DNA of 64,000 bases. Source: Anaerolineae bacterium (lineage in GTDB: Bacteria > Chloroflexota > Anaerolineae > Promineifilales > Promineifilaceae). Below are positions 49,969 to 58,837 of the stretch, in pieces. The DNA lies in NCBI GenBank assembly GCA_023382655.1, contig JAHDWK010000006.1, positions 124,001 through 188,000 on the forward strand. The letters are read 5' to 3'. The notes under the pieces were generated by a model. It saw only the letters and a list, made by a program, of their open reading frames with translations, ran no database searches and was not told where the DNA came from. Position 1 is the stretch's first letter, and every line of letters starts with the position of its first letter. Position numbers and translations under genes: made by a program.

Positions 49969-51603
49969 AAACGTCGGCAGTCCCAGATCGGGCATAGGCC
50001 GTCCTTCCAGGAACGCATCCAGCGCTGTTTCGGTGGCGGTGATGTCATCCCAGGGGTACTCAGTTGTGCCGAAGCACATGGATTGTTCGTGCCCCTTGCC
50101 ACAAATGAGCACAAAGTCTTTCTCTTGCGCCAGGGTCAGGGCAAAGTAGATCGCCTGCCCCCGGTCGGGGATGCGCCAGAAAGTGTGGCCTTCTGCGCCC
50201 CCTTTGCTCTGGCAGCCCTGGGCCATCACCGCCAGAATGTCATCAAGTGATTCGGTGCGTGGGTCTTCGGCCGTCAGCACCGTGAGGTCAGCTTTCTCCG
50301 CAGCAATTTCGGCCATGAGCCGCCGTTTTTCCGGGTCGCGCAGTCCGGCGCTGCCAAAAACGACAATAACCCGCCCCACCCCCTCCGTCAGATGCAAAAT
50401 GCCCCGCGCCGCGCTAATCGCTTTGTCCAGCCCATCCGGGGTGTGGGCAAAATCTACGTGGACGATAAAAGATTGGCCACGCTGAATCTGGTGCATACGG
50501 CCGTGAACCAGTTCCACTGCCTGCAACCCCACCTGAATCACGTCTGGGTCTATGCCCAGTGTGTACGCGGTGGCCGCCGCTGCCAGCATGTTGTAAAGGC
50601 TAAAGAGACCCAGTAGTTTGGATTTGATGGGCAATTGGAGGACCGTGTACGGCCAGGCCACTGTCTGATTGTTCACTTCAATCTCAAAGTAACTGCCCCA
50701 GGGGTCGGTGGTATAGGTGGTGGTGTGCATATCGGCAACCGGGTTTTCCAGGCTGTAGCTGAACTGGTGCGGGATGGGGATGGCAGCCAGACGGCCGTAA
50801 GAACTGTCATCACGGTTCAAAATAGCCGTTTTGGTCACCGGGAACGGTTTGCGGGGGTCGGGTTGGCTGGCGGCGACCATTTCAAATAGCCGGGCCTTGC
50901 TGCGCGCGTATTCCTCATACGTGCCGTGATAATCCAGGTGTTCGTGAGTGATGTTGGTGATGACGGCCGTGTCAAAATCTACGGCCGTGACACGATGCTG
51001 CGCCAGCCCGTGTGATGTTGTTTCCAGCACACAATGGGTCATGCCTGCCTCCACCATTTGTCGCAAATACCTCTGCACCACCGGCGCTTCCGGTGTACTC
51101 ACATGCAGTTCCAGTGCCTCTTCCTGCTCGCCAATAATCGCTTTGAGCGTACTGAGCATCCCCGTCTTGTAACCGGCCGTTTTGAGGATGGCGTAGAGCA
51201 GGTTGACCGTCGTCGTCTTGCCGTTGGTGCCCGTCACGCCAATCATCACCAGTTCCCGGCTGGGGAAACCGTACCAGGCAGCGGCGAGCCAGGCCAGGGC
51301 GACGGCCGTGTCCGGCACTTGCAACCACACCACCCCCTCCGGCACAGCCACCCCCACTTCCGCCGGGGAACGCTGCGCCAGAATCATGGAAGCGCCATTG
51401 GCAATGGCTTTGCCGATATGTGGATGACCGTCCCCGGTGGGGCGCACACGAGCCACAAAACAAAGGCCCGGCCCGGCCTCGCTGCTTTTTTCGGTGAAGC
51501 CGGTCAGGGTGACATCCGGCCCGTCATAAGCCGGGGGTGGGGTCGGTGCAGCGGTCATGCGCCAATCGACCAACAGTTGTTTCAGATGTCGTTGTTCGTT
51601 CAT
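49951..51603 (-). CDS. murE: UDP-N-acetylmuramyl tripeptide synthetase (MurE)
   Basis: A 550-residue Mur ligase. The P-loop is VMIGVTGTNGKTTTVNLLYA, ETTSHGLAQHRV and ITNITHEHLDYHGTYEEY are the central-domain motifs, the KAR-like lysine occurs in SKARLFEM, and VHVDFAHTPDGLDKAI begins the C-terminal domain. MurE adds the third amino acid to the peptidoglycan stem peptide. The usual specificity motif DNPR of diaminopimelate enzymes is AEDPRTES here, so the amino acid added is not certain. No other mur genes are adjacent. It converges with the peptidase gene; the stop codons lie in one hairpin. Confidence 0.9.
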   Translation of the reverse strand: MNEQRHLKQLLVDWRMTAAPTPPPAYDGPDVTLTGFTEKSSEAGPGLCFVARVRPTGDGHPHIGKAIANGASMILAQRSPAEVGVAVPEGVVWLQVPDTAVALAWLAAAWYGFPSRELVMIGVTGTNGKTTTVNLLYAILKTAGYKTGMLSTLKAIIGEQEEALELHVSTPEAPVVQRYLRQMVEAGMTHCVLETTSHGLAQHRVTAVDFDTAVITNITHEHLDYHGTYEEYARSKARLFEMVAASQPDPRKPFPVTKTAILNRDDSSYGRLAAIPIPHQFSYSLENPVADMHTTTYTTDPWGSYFEIEVNNQTVAWPYTVLQLPIKSKLLGLFSLYNMLAAAATAYTLGIDPDVIQVGLQAVELVHGRMHQIQRGQSFIVHVDFAHTPDGLDKAISAARGILHLTEGVGRVIVVFGSAGLRDPEKRRLMAEIAAEKADLTVLTAEDPRTESLDDILAVMAQGCQSKGGAEGHTFWRIPDRGQAIYFALTLAQEKDFVLICGKGHEQSMCFGTTEYPWDDITATETALDAFLEGRPMPDLGLPTFRGIGD

Positions 51604-51614
51604 TATTGTAATTT

Positions 51615-53744
51615 CTATCGCAGTTGTCGTTTCACGGCCGTGAGCAGTTTTTCTGCCTGGTACGGTTTAGCCACAAATTCCACCGGCTGCCCGACCCACA
51701 ACGCCGGGTCGAGTTCCGTCTGATCATACCCGGAAGAGAACAAAACGGGCAGATTGGGGGCTATTTGCCGCAAGGCGTGAAATGTTTCCTGCCCGCCCAT
51801 ACCGGGCATGGAAAGGTCTAACAAGACCAGTTTGATTTGCGCCTGGTGTTCTTGAAACAAGGCCAACCCTTCTTCGCCGGTAGCTGCCAGGAAAGTTTGA
51901 ATGTGATCGGCGGTCAAAATATCATGCACCGTCTGGCGCACCAGGGCTTCGTCATCAATCACCAATACAGCGCCGGTCACGGCCGTAGACGGCGCCACAT
52001 TTGTTTCCTCCGGCTCAGACAGTGCCTCTGCCGCCACCGGCAGCAAAACGCGGAAGGTAGCGCCCACACCCACCTGACTACTCACAAAAATGCCGCCTCT
52101 ATGCCCCTGCACAATACCCAGCACCGCCGATAGGCCCAGGCCGTGCCCGCTTTTTTTGGTGGAAAAGAACGGTTCAAAGATGCGGTTTTTGGTCTCTTCG
52201 TCCATGCCCTGACCATTATCCGTTACCGTCAAGCTAACGTAATAGCCGGGAGGTAATGTCTGCTTCAGATAATCGCGTTCAAGCGCAGCGTCCGCGGTGA
52301 TATGTTGCCCGGCCGTCGCCACCTGTACCACGCCAGGACGTTCGCCTATCGCCTGCGCGCCATTCAAAATCAGGTTCATCACCACTTGCTGCAACTGACC
52401 GGCGTCGCCTTCTACCGATGGCAGCGATTCGTCCAGGTCAGCCTGAATGTCTATTTGTTTGGGCAGACCGGCGCGAAAGAGCGGCAAATTGACTTGCACC
52501 AGGTCATTCAGGTTTAACGGCCGTACCTCAAAGCGCCCCTTGCCGGCAAAGGCCAGCATGTGCCGGATCAGGTCGGCGGCCCGTGTGGAAGCAGCCAGGG
52601 ATTGTTCCAGATTCGGCCGCAGCGGGTGTTGGGCATCCAATCGGCGTAGCGTTAAGGACGTTTGCGCCATGATAACGGTGAGCAGGTTGTTAAAATCGTG
52701 GGCAATGCCCCCGGCCAGGATGCCCAGGCTTTCCATCTTTTGCGTCTGCCGCAACGCTAATTCGGCCTGTTTGCGCTCGGTCACGTCCACGCCAATGCCC
52801 CAGGTGGCCCAGCTGGGAATGGGAAATTGTTCGGAGATATTGGACCAGGCAATGGTGCGGACACGGCCGTCTTTGCCCGTTAATTCCCATTCCCAATCCC
52901 GATAAAAATCCCCCCGTTCTTGCCAGCGAGACATCATCTCTTGCCGGTAGGTGGAATCAGGATAAAGCCAATTAAGGGCCTCCGGGTTGAAACATACCTC
53001 AGCGGCGCTGTAGCCCGTCACACGCTCACATTCCTGGTTCCAAAAGACAATCTGCCCCGCGGCGTCAAACGCATCTATCATCACCGGCATCTGCGTCACC
53101 AGCATATGCAACCGCTCCTGGCTCTGGTGCAACTCCTGACGATTACGCTGGAAATAGGTGAGAACCATGCCCAAAGCGGCCGTGATCTGCAACACAGCCG
53201 CCAACAAAAACCCCCAGGGCGCAAACCAGCCAACCGGCCGCAGAAAGGGAAAATTCAGCCGGTGTAGCCCCATCAAAACAAAGGCCCAGCCGGTCAGGCG
53301 GGGGGGAAATCCGGTAACTTCTTGCTGCCGCAACAGTAACACGCCGGTCCAAATGGTCATTACCCCTAAAAAAGTAAAGGTGGGGATGGTGAGCAGCAAA
53401 AATGAAAATTCATTCACGCTGGCAATGATGATCCAGGTTATGCCCACCAGCAGCGCCACAAACCACCACCGAGCCGGTGATTTTCCCAGGAAGGCATAGA
53501 TGCCCCACAGCAGCAAAAAACCGCTAATGAGTGTCGCTATTTGTTCACCGGCAGCCCATATCAAAGGATTGGGAGCATACAAACCGGCCAATTGCAAACC
53601 GAAACGTAAAGCAGACACCCCCCATCCAACAGCCCAAATAGCCAGATACCGTTCGTGGTACTCCTGATACAGGTAAATGTAAACCAACAGCAGCAGCAAT
53701 GTGCCACAGAGAGTGCCTATGATCGCCGGTACTAACCACGCCAT
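51615..53744 (-). CDS. Membrane PAS-histidine kinase with C-terminal receiver
   Basis: The 709-residue hybrid kinase has seven or eight N-terminal spans (about 5-210). A PAS domain follows (about 220-335, VMIDAFDAAGQIVFWNQECE, ending WGIGVDVTERKQAE). A HisKA domain of the AHDFNN class (LGILAGGIAHDFNNLLTVIM) leads into the ATPase domain with N-box VVMNLILNGAQAI and G-box KKSGHGLGLSAVLGIV, and a receiver (VLVIDDEALVRQTV, LVLLDLSMPGMGG, FVAKPYQAEKL) closes it. The AHDFNN type phospho-accepts within one chain to its own receiver. The output is unknown. It starts 67 bases from the DUF711 gene on the same strand. Confidence 0.9.
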   Translation of the reverse strand: MAWLVPAIIGTLCGTLLLLLVYIYLYQEYHERYLAIWAVGWGVSALRFGLQLAGLYAPNPLIWAAGEQIATLISGFLLLWGIYAFLGKSPARWWFVALLVGITWIIIASVNEFSFLLLTIPTFTFLGVMTIWTGVLLLRQQEVTGFPPRLTGWAFVLMGLHRLNFPFLRPVGWFAPWGFLLAAVLQITAALGMVLTYFQRNRQELHQSQERLHMLVTQMPVMIDAFDAAGQIVFWNQECERVTGYSAAEVCFNPEALNWLYPDSTYRQEMMSRWQERGDFYRDWEWELTGKDGRVRTIAWSNISEQFPIPSWATWGIGVDVTERKQAELALRQTQKMESLGILAGGIAHDFNNLLTVIMAQTSLTLRRLDAQHPLRPNLEQSLAASTRAADLIRHMLAFAGKGRFEVRPLNLNDLVQVNLPLFRAGLPKQIDIQADLDESLPSVEGDAGQLQQVVMNLILNGAQAIGERPGVVQVATAGQHITADAALERDYLKQTLPPGYYVSLTVTDNGQGMDEETKNRIFEPFFSTKKSGHGLGLSAVLGIVQGHRGGIFVSSQVGVGATFRVLLPVAAEALSEPEETNVAPSTAVTGAVLVIDDEALVRQTVHDILTADHIQTFLAATGEEGLALFQEHQAQIKLVLLDLSMPGMGGQETFHALRQIAPNLPVLFSSGYDQTELDPALWVGQPVEFVAKPYQAEKLLTAVKRQLR

Positions 53745-53811
53745 ATCTCTACTCGCCCCATGTTAAGTCCAGCTTCACCTATTCAGGCCGGAAATAATGG
53801 TGGATTAAAGT

Positions 53812-55026
53812 CTAACAATCAGGGCCATGTATGGCAACCGGGTTGACGGACAGTTGTGTGGCCGGTTGCAAAAGGCCACTTGTCCCCGCCCCTGCGACGG
53901 CCATGACGCGGCTGGGGGCGAAGTAGGGAAAGTCGAACGAAACGGGGTCGCCGGCCTGCAAGCCGGGCAGGGGCATGAGGCGAGCGGTGAGTGGTTTGTT
54001 GAGGCGGGTGGCCAGCATGGCAATGTCTAGCAGCACGGCCGTTAACTGCTCTTCGCTCACCTCCCCCGGCAAGGGAATGGTATCCAGCCCCACCCCACAC
54101 ACGGCGCAATAACTGAGCAGGTCTTGTAGCGACAACACCCCTTCGGCTGCGCGCCGCGCCAGCACCTCATCTTCCAGTACGGGCAGCATCAACCCGGAAA
54201 AGCCGCAGCGGCGGAACTGCGCCCGCTCAATCGCCTCGGTAATAAACCCGGCGGCAAAGAGGCTGCCCGCCGCGCCCACATACGGCAACCCCAACGCCTC
54301 CATTGCCCCGCCCAGACTTTGTGTGTCGGTGGGAAAGGGGGCCAGCGAAAAATCTATGCCGCTGAAAGGGATGGGGAATTGGGCGCTGAGTTTTTCGGCC
54401 GTTTCCGTCAGGCTGGTGGCGGCGGTTTCAATCGCGGTCACCAGATTGTGCCGTGCTTCGTCCAGGCTGGTGGCGGATTGGATGGCTTGCCGGGCCAGGT
54501 CGGCGGACTGCACAGCAATGGCAAAGTGGGCCGGGCCGCCCTGGTGGTAGGCGACGGGGAAAAAGGGGGAACCGGGGGGGCAGTTGGCCACGGCCGTGAG
54601 ATACAAATTGCCGAACCCATTCTCCAAAATGGTGCTGACCTGCCGGATAAGGCGGGCGGTCTGTCGGCAGCGGGAGAGAGAGAGACGGCCGTGCCGGTCG
54701 GCTATTTGCCAGTCGGCAACCTCCACACTGGCAAAGAGCATGTCGGTGGCGGACAACAGCGCGGGCAAGGCGTCCAGCCCGGCATCGTCGTGGCCCAGCT
54801 GCACCGGCCCCAGGCTGGCATAATCTATGCCCACCTCCTGCCATTGTTGAGCAAATTGGACCATGCTGCCCACCACTCCATCCCACCAATCGGGGAAGGG
54901 AGGTGTAGCCAGGCGGGTAGTTTGTACGGGATAGGCAAAGGCGGTGCGCACGGCCGTGAGGAATGGCTGAAAATCGGCCGGGTTCACAGTGGCATCAGCA
55001 AAAAGGGTGATTGAGCGTATTTCCAT
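53812..55026 (-). CDS. DUF711 family protein
   Basis: The 404-residue protein matches DUF711/UPF0210. It opens MEIRSITLFADATVNPADF and continues with IDYASLGPVQLGHDD and VANCPPGSPFFPVAYHQGGP. It ends VSFDFPYFAPSRVMAVAGAG, and the middle carries FSGIDFSLAPFPTDTQSLGG and GAAGSLFAAGFITEAIERA. The family is conserved from bacteria to archaea; structures suggest a PFL-like fold but no reaction is established. Relatives are often paired with an ACT-domain protein; none is found here. No strong ribosome-binding site is visible. Confidence 0.85.
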   Translation of the reverse strand: MEIRSITLFADATVNPADFQPFLTAVRTAFAYPVQTTRLATPPFPDWWDGVVGSMVQFAQQWQEVGIDYASLGPVQLGHDDAGLDALPALLSATDMLFASVEVADWQIADRHGRLSLSRCRQTARLIRQVSTILENGFGNLYLTAVANCPPGSPFFPVAYHQGGPAHFAIAVQSADLARQAIQSATSLDEARHNLVTAIETAATSLTETAEKLSAQFPIPFSGIDFSLAPFPTDTQSLGGAMEALGLPYVGAAGSLFAAGFITEAIERAQFRRCGFSGLMLPVLEDEVLARRAAEGVLSLQDLLSYCAVCGVGLDTIPLPGEVSEEQLTAVLLDIAMLATRLNKPLTARLMPLPGLQAGDPVSFDFPYFAPSRVMAVAGAGTSGLLQPATQLSVNPVAIHGPDC

Positions 55027-55052
55027 GTCGCTTATTGTAGCTGATAGCGGTC

Positions 55053-55085
55053 AGACATCCGATTTCTCGGAGAAAGTGGATGTCT
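55053..55085. repeat. Hairpin of AGACATCCGATTTT family, copy 2
   Basis: AGACATCCGATTTCTC (55053-55068) pairs with GAGAAAGTGGATGTCT (55070-55085) with two mismatches around one G. Unlike most of the hairpins it lies between divergent gene starts. Copy 1 at 38242-38276 is perfect. Confidence 0.75.
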
Positions 55086-55176
55086 TATGGTCTACCGATT
55101 TTGTTTTTCCCCACAAACTGCTAGAATCCGCCACGTGGTGTGGGGAGTAATTGCGCAATTGGGTAAGTAAGTGGGT

Positions 55177-55719
55177 ATGTCTGAACAAGAAAGTAACATG
55201 GCGGCACGGCCGTCTGGCAAATCAAAACGCCAACCAAAACAGAAAAAATTGGAGCGGTCGCTGATGGAACGGGCGATGTTGAATTTTGCCGCTTGTGGCC
55301 GGTGCAGCTATTTTTGGGCGGGCAGCCAGGTATTGGTGGGGGTGGAACGGGCGGCGACGGCCGTGGAAGAGCGGCAAAATGGCTGGATCACCCTGCCCTG
55401 GAGTCAGGCCATGAGCAACCTGATTCACAAATCGTATGGGGTGCTGATGGACAGTGACTTTTTCCACTATGAGGGCTGCTGCCAGGAGTGCCGCCGCCCC
55501 TTTACCGTGCAGTTGCGCCAGACTCAAGTGGTGACGGTGGGTGATGGTGAAGAGGGCACGGCCGTGACTGAACTGATGCTGCCTGTACCGATCAATCCTT
55601 CTTCCCTCGTCTTTGACCTGGAAAAATACGACACCCTGGATGACCCCGACTTCAAACTCCCCCCCACCGAACTACCCGACAGCCCGTTTGTACTGCGGGT
55701 GGAATTGGTAATAGAGTGA
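55177..55719 (+). CDS. Uncharacterised protein with paired Cys motifs
   Basis: A 180-residue protein of no recognised family. The first 30 residues are basic and disordered (RPSGKSKRQPKQKKLERSLM). Two Cys motifs follow: FAACGRCSYFWAG at about 40-50 and GCCQECRRPFTV at about 103-115. These CxxC pairs could bind zinc or form disulfides. A beta-rich, acidic C-terminal part (VVTVGDGEEGTAVTELML and beyond) has no motif. ATG at 55177 is preferred over a GTG two codons earlier. It looks lineage-specific. The gene ends in a run of GAGATTG words. A role in RNA or nucleic acid binding is possible but not supported by a clear domain. Confidence 0.6.
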   Translation: MSEQESNMAARPSGKSKRQPKQKKLERSLMERAMLNFAACGRCSYFWAGSQVLVGVERAATAVEERQNGWITLPWSQAMSNLIHKSYGVLMDSDFFHYEGCCQECRRPFTVQLRQTQVVTVGDGEEGTAVTELMLPVPINPSSLVFDLEKYDTLDDPDFKLPPTELPDSPFVLRVELVIE

Positions 55720-55803
55720 ATTGGGAGATTGAGAGATTAGGATATTGGGAGATTGGACAAGCACCCCTCACCCCTTCACCTTGTCACCCTCTCACCCCTT
55801 CAT
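55719..55803. repeat. Quasi-tandem GGGAGATTG and TCACCCCTTCACC words
   Basis: GGGAGATTGAGAGATTAGG (about 55721-55741) and GGGAGATTGG are followed by repeated CACCCCTTCACC and TTGTCACCCTCTCACCCC words (55762-55800). The second set runs into the end of the minus-strand methyltransferase gene and encodes its last residues. Confidence 0.6.
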
Positions 55804-56569
55804 CCCGCTGCCGCCGGGCTTCAAACAAAATCACGGCCGCCGCCACTGCTGCGTTGAGTGATTCGGTGGCGACGGGCATGGGAATGGTGACACGGCCGTT
55901 TGCCAGCCGATACGCTTCCTGACCTGCGCCGCCCGCTTCGCTGCCGATGATGAGGGCGGTAGGAGATTGCCAGTTCACGGCCGTGTACACTTCCCCCGCC
56001 TCGACATCTGCCAGCCACACATTCATCCCCTGCACCACATCAGCAATTTGCGCCCAACCGAGGGCGTACACGGGCAGCCGCAGCAGCGCGCCCATGCTGC
56101 CGCGCACCACTTTGGGGTTGGTGGCGTCTACGCTGTCGGGAGTCAACAATACCCCATCTACCCCGGCAGCAACGGCCGTGCGCAGCATCGTGCCCAGGTT
56201 GCCGGGGTTATTCATAGCGTCGAGGATGAGCAGCAGTGACGGCCGTGCCGGTAAGGCAAGTTGCGGCGTGGGCACAACCGCCAGCACACCGGGTGGTGTG
56301 GTCGTATCGCTCATCGCCGCCATGACAGCCTCATTGACCAGCAAGCCGGGCCGGTGGGTGAATTCGACAAGCTGCGCTAAAATTTCGGCGTGAGTGGTCT
56401 GCCAGGCGGCGGTGAAAAAGAGGTGGCGCGGTGCAATTTGGTGGCGCACCAATTCGGCCAGCCAGCGGTCGCCTTCCACCACAAACGCCTGCTCTTGCGC
56501 CCGGAAGCGGCGCTCCGTTTGCAGGCGGCGCACCATTTTGGCTTTGTCATTGGTGAGGCTGGTAATCAT
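55784..56569 (-). CDS. SpoU/TrmH family RNA 2'-O-methyltransferase
   Basis: A 261-residue SPOUT-class methyltransferase. An N-terminal substrate-binding domain (MVRRLQTERRFRAQEQAFVV, EGDRWLAELVRHQIAPRHLF) is joined to the SpoU domain with the motif 1 stretch LLILDAMNNPGNLGTMLRTA, motif 2 IIGSEAGG and motif 3 IPMPVATESLNAAVAAAVIL. These form the trefoil-knot SAM site. The likely target is the ribose of a nucleotide in 23S rRNA or tRNA. The C-terminal EARRQRDEGVRG comes from a GGGGTGAGAGG-type repeat that overlaps the stop codon. Confidence 0.92.
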   Translation of the reverse strand: MITSLTNDKAKMVRRLQTERRFRAQEQAFVVEGDRWLAELVRHQIAPRHLFFTAAWQTTHAEILAQLVEFTHRPGLLVNEAVMAAMSDTTTPPGVLAVVPTPQLALPARPSLLLILDAMNNPGNLGTMLRTAVAAGVDGVLLTPDSVDATNPKVVRGSMGALLRLPVYALGWAQIADVVQGMNVWLADVEAGEVYTAVNWQSPTALIIGSEAGGAGQEAYRLANGRVTIPMPVATESLNAAVAAAVILFEARRQRDEGVRG

Positions 56570-56591
56570 GGTGTTATTGTAGCGGGTTTAC

Positions 56592-56650
56592 ATGGTTCGT
56601 AGTAGGCGATTTATCGCCATTGAGGGCCATAAATCGCCCACTACGAACAT
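56592..56650. repeat. Hairpin of GTTCGTAGT/GGCGATTTAT words between divergent genes
   Basis: ATGGTTCGTAGTAGGCGATT (56592-56611) and AATCGCCCACTACGAACAT (56632-56650) pair with few mismatches, with further TTAT/ATAA pairing inward. It lies between the divergent methyltransferase and prenyltransferase starts. Confidence 0.8.
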
Positions 56651-56664
56651 GAGGAAGAGGAAAG

Positions 56665-57516
56665 ATGCTACGAGAGTTAAAGGGGTTATTTAAATTGGGA
56701 CGGCCGTTGACCAGTCTAACGGGCGGGTTGGCGGTGTTGTTGGGTGGTTATGTGGCCGGGACGGGGGCCTCGGCGCAAATTGGGCTGGCCATGCTGGCCA
56801 CCATCCTCATTTCGATGGCGGCCAACGGCTGGAACGATTATCTGGATATTGAAATTGACCGCATCAATCAACCGCAACGGCCGTTGCCTTCGGGCCTGGT
56901 GCATCCCCGTTCTGCCTTGATATTTTCGGTGGTGTTGACGGTGATCTCCTTGCTCGTTGCCGCGTTGATTAGCTGGGCGGCGTTTGCCATCGCCCTGGTG
57001 TCCACCCTTTTGCTCTACTTGTATTCCTGGAAATTCAAAAGCACCATCTTGTTTGGCAACTTCACCATTGCCGCCATATCGGCGATGAGCGCGGTGTTTG
57101 GCGGGGTGGCGGCGGGTAATGCCCGGCCGTCGCTGTGGCTGGCGGCCGTCATCCTGACGGCCATTATGGGGCGGGAGATTTTGAAGACGTTGGCGGATTA
57201 TGAGGGGGATTTGCGCCAACACTGCCGCACCGTCGCTACCGCCTGGGGGCGGCGACCGGCGCGTATTGTCTTTTTTCTGTTGGCGGCGGTGACTATTGTA
57301 ACGATGATGCTGCCGTATCATTTTGGTGGCTACCGGCCGATTTATGTGCTGGTGGTGGCGGTGGGTGTGTATCCGGTGCTGATTTATGTGCTGTTGCGCC
57401 TGACGCGCTACCGCACTGCCCCGCAATTGGAGCGGCTGAGCCAGTTGATGAAGTATGACTTTTTGGTCTGGTTTACGGCCGTGTTGTTAGGCGCACAAGG
57501 TGCGACGCACCTTTGA
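56665..57516 (+). CDS. UbiA-family prenyltransferase (geranylgeranylglycerol-phosphate geranylgeranyltransferase-like)
   Basis: A 283-residue membrane prenyltransferase with about nine spans. The first Asp-rich motif is NDYLDIEIDRINQPQRPLPS (NDxxDxxxD) at about 53-72, and a second DYEGD motif near 180 completes the active site. The family transfers prenyl chains to aromatic, haem or glycerol acceptors. The short N-terminus and the INxPxRPLPSG motif are closest to digeranylgeranylglyceryl-phosphate-synthase-like and chlorophyll-synthase-like enzymes, but the substrate cannot be assigned by eye. No quinone or chlorophyll genes are adjacent. AGAGGAAAG precedes the ATG. Its last codons are formed by the left arm of a perfect hairpin. 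Confidence 0.85.
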   Translation: MLRELKGLFKLGRPLTSLTGGLAVLLGGYVAGTGASAQIGLAMLATILISMAANGWNDYLDIEIDRINQPQRPLPSGLVHPRSALIFSVVLTVISLLVAALISWAAFAIALVSTLLLYLYSWKFKSTILFGNFTIAAISAMSAVFGGVAAGNARPSLWLAAVILTAIMGREILKTLADYEGDLRQHCRTVATAWGRRPARIVFFLLAAVTIVTMMLPYHFGGYRPIYVLVVAVGVYPVLIYVLLRLTRYRTAPQLERLSQLMKYDFLVWFTAVLLGAQGATHL

Positions 57517-57530
57517 GGTGCGTCGCACCT
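57498..57530. repeat. Perfect hairpin overlapping the prenyltransferase stop codon
   Basis: AGGTGCGACGCACCT (57498-57512) and AGGTGCGTCGCACCT (57516-57530) form a perfect 15-base stem with a TTG loop. The left arm encodes the C-terminal GATHL of the prenyltransferase and the TGA stop (57514-57516) lies in the loop. Confidence 0.9.
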
Positions 57531-57545
57531 AAACAAACCTACACT

Positions 57546-58715
57546 CTACACTTTGACAACAAACCAGGCGGCCACATAACCCTGACGGCCGTCGGCCAAC
57601 TGCGCCTGCAACCATTGCCCTTGCACGCCAATTTTGTTGGCGGGCGTACCCGCTTCAATCACTTGCAACGATGTACCCTTCGCCAGATAAGCGATGAGGG
57701 TGTCATCCCCCACGCGGGGCGCGGAGCGGAAGGAGACGCTGTCGCCCGTGGTCTTCACCATCAGTTTGGCAGCGGGTGGCGCTGGCGCAGCCGGGGCAGT
57801 AGGCACTGCCGGAGCCACTGGAACCGGCGCAGAGGGGGGCGTCGGCACGGCCGTTTCCCGCACCAGCCAGGCAGCCACATATCCCTCACCGCCACCCGCT
57901 TCCCGCACGCGCAGCCATTCGCCCTGTTTGCCAATTTTGGGCCGCGCCTGGGAACGCAGATCGAGAACGGTGAGTACGGCCGTGACCGGCACCCGCTTGA
58001 TCACATTGTCCGGATCAATGATCGGTTGGCGGCGCAACGTAATCTCGGTGGTCGGTTTAACGGCCATTGGTTTGTCATCACCCGGCGCCGGTTGGGCTGG
58101 CGCAGCGGGCGCTGCTGGGGCTGTGGGCGCGGCAGGTGCGGCGGGCACAGCCGGTTTGTCTTCTGCTTTGGGCAGGTCACCGGCGCCGTGCCAGATCACC
58201 TTCTGGATGATCTCTTCTGGCCCTTTGCTGCCAAAGCCATAGCGCCCTACCAACGTATCCGGCGCGCCCGGTTTCTGCCAGGGATCCCACATTTGGTAAT
58301 CATTGCCCACCTTTTTGGTCAGCACCACCCAATGCCCATCTTCCTCTTCAAAAGCGCGGTCTTCTTCGCGGTCTACCTGTACCACCACCAGCGATCCCGC
58401 TGCCAGCCCCATGTCAATATCGGCCATGGGCGCAGGAATGGGGTTTTTACACTCCACATATCGCTGCCGCTTCACACCCAACGCCGGGAACTGCCCCGGC
58501 ACTGAGGCCGATTTAATCCACGCGCCGTTATAACCACCGCTGGCAACCATCTTCTGGTTTAATGTCAACGGTGTTTCGTTCGCGCCAAAGTGGTTCATGA
58601 CCATCGTCAGGCTGGTGAGCAAACAGCCCACCATGCCGATGGTCATATATTGGTCTGTGCCAATTTTGACATCCTTCCAGCGAGGATCGTTCTGATAATA
58701 CTGCGCTTCTGCCAT
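57546..58715 (-). CDS. C39-like cysteine peptidase with two SH3 domains
   Basis: A 389-residue protein. Residues 1-175 are a C39-like papain-fold domain: TIGMVGCLLTSLTMVMNHFG places the catalytic Cys at 31, and EEEDGHWVVLTKK gives the His. Two bacterial SH3 domains follow (about 245-310 and 325-389, EWLRVREAGGGEGYVAAWLV and QWLQAQLADGRQGYVAAWFV), joined by linkers of PAAPAAPTAPAAPAAP type. No signal peptide is present at the N-terminus. It may act inside the cell, be exported by a non-classical route or be released on lysis. A good GGAGGT lies eight bases before the ATG. Confidence 0.82.
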   Translation of the reverse strand: MAEAQYYQNDPRWKDVKIGTDQYMTIGMVGCLLTSLTMVMNHFGANETPLTLNQKMVASGGYNGAWIKSASVPGQFPALGVKRQRYVECKNPIPAPMADIDMGLAAGSLVVVQVDREEDRAFEEEDGHWVVLTKKVGNDYQMWDPWQKPGAPDTLVGRYGFGSKGPEEIIQKVIWHGAGDLPKAEDKPAVPAAPAAPTAPAAPAAPAQPAPGDDKPMAVKPTTEITLRRQPIIDPDNVIKRVPVTAVLTVLDLRSQARPKIGKQGEWLRVREAGGGEGYVAAWLVRETAVPTPPSAPVPVAPAVPTAPAAPAPPAAKLMVKTTGDSVSFRSAPRVGDDTLIAYLAKGTSLQVIEAGTPANKIGVQGQWLQAQLADGRQGYVAAWFVVKV

Positions 58716-58837
58716 TTAGGGGTACCTCCAATTGCAAGTTGAGATTGAAGATAGGGAATTAAAGATTGGAGATTTGCCGCCAGTCTCTAATCCTCCATCT
58801 CAAAGAATTTCGGTGTCATTTTGTACTGCGTAACCTT

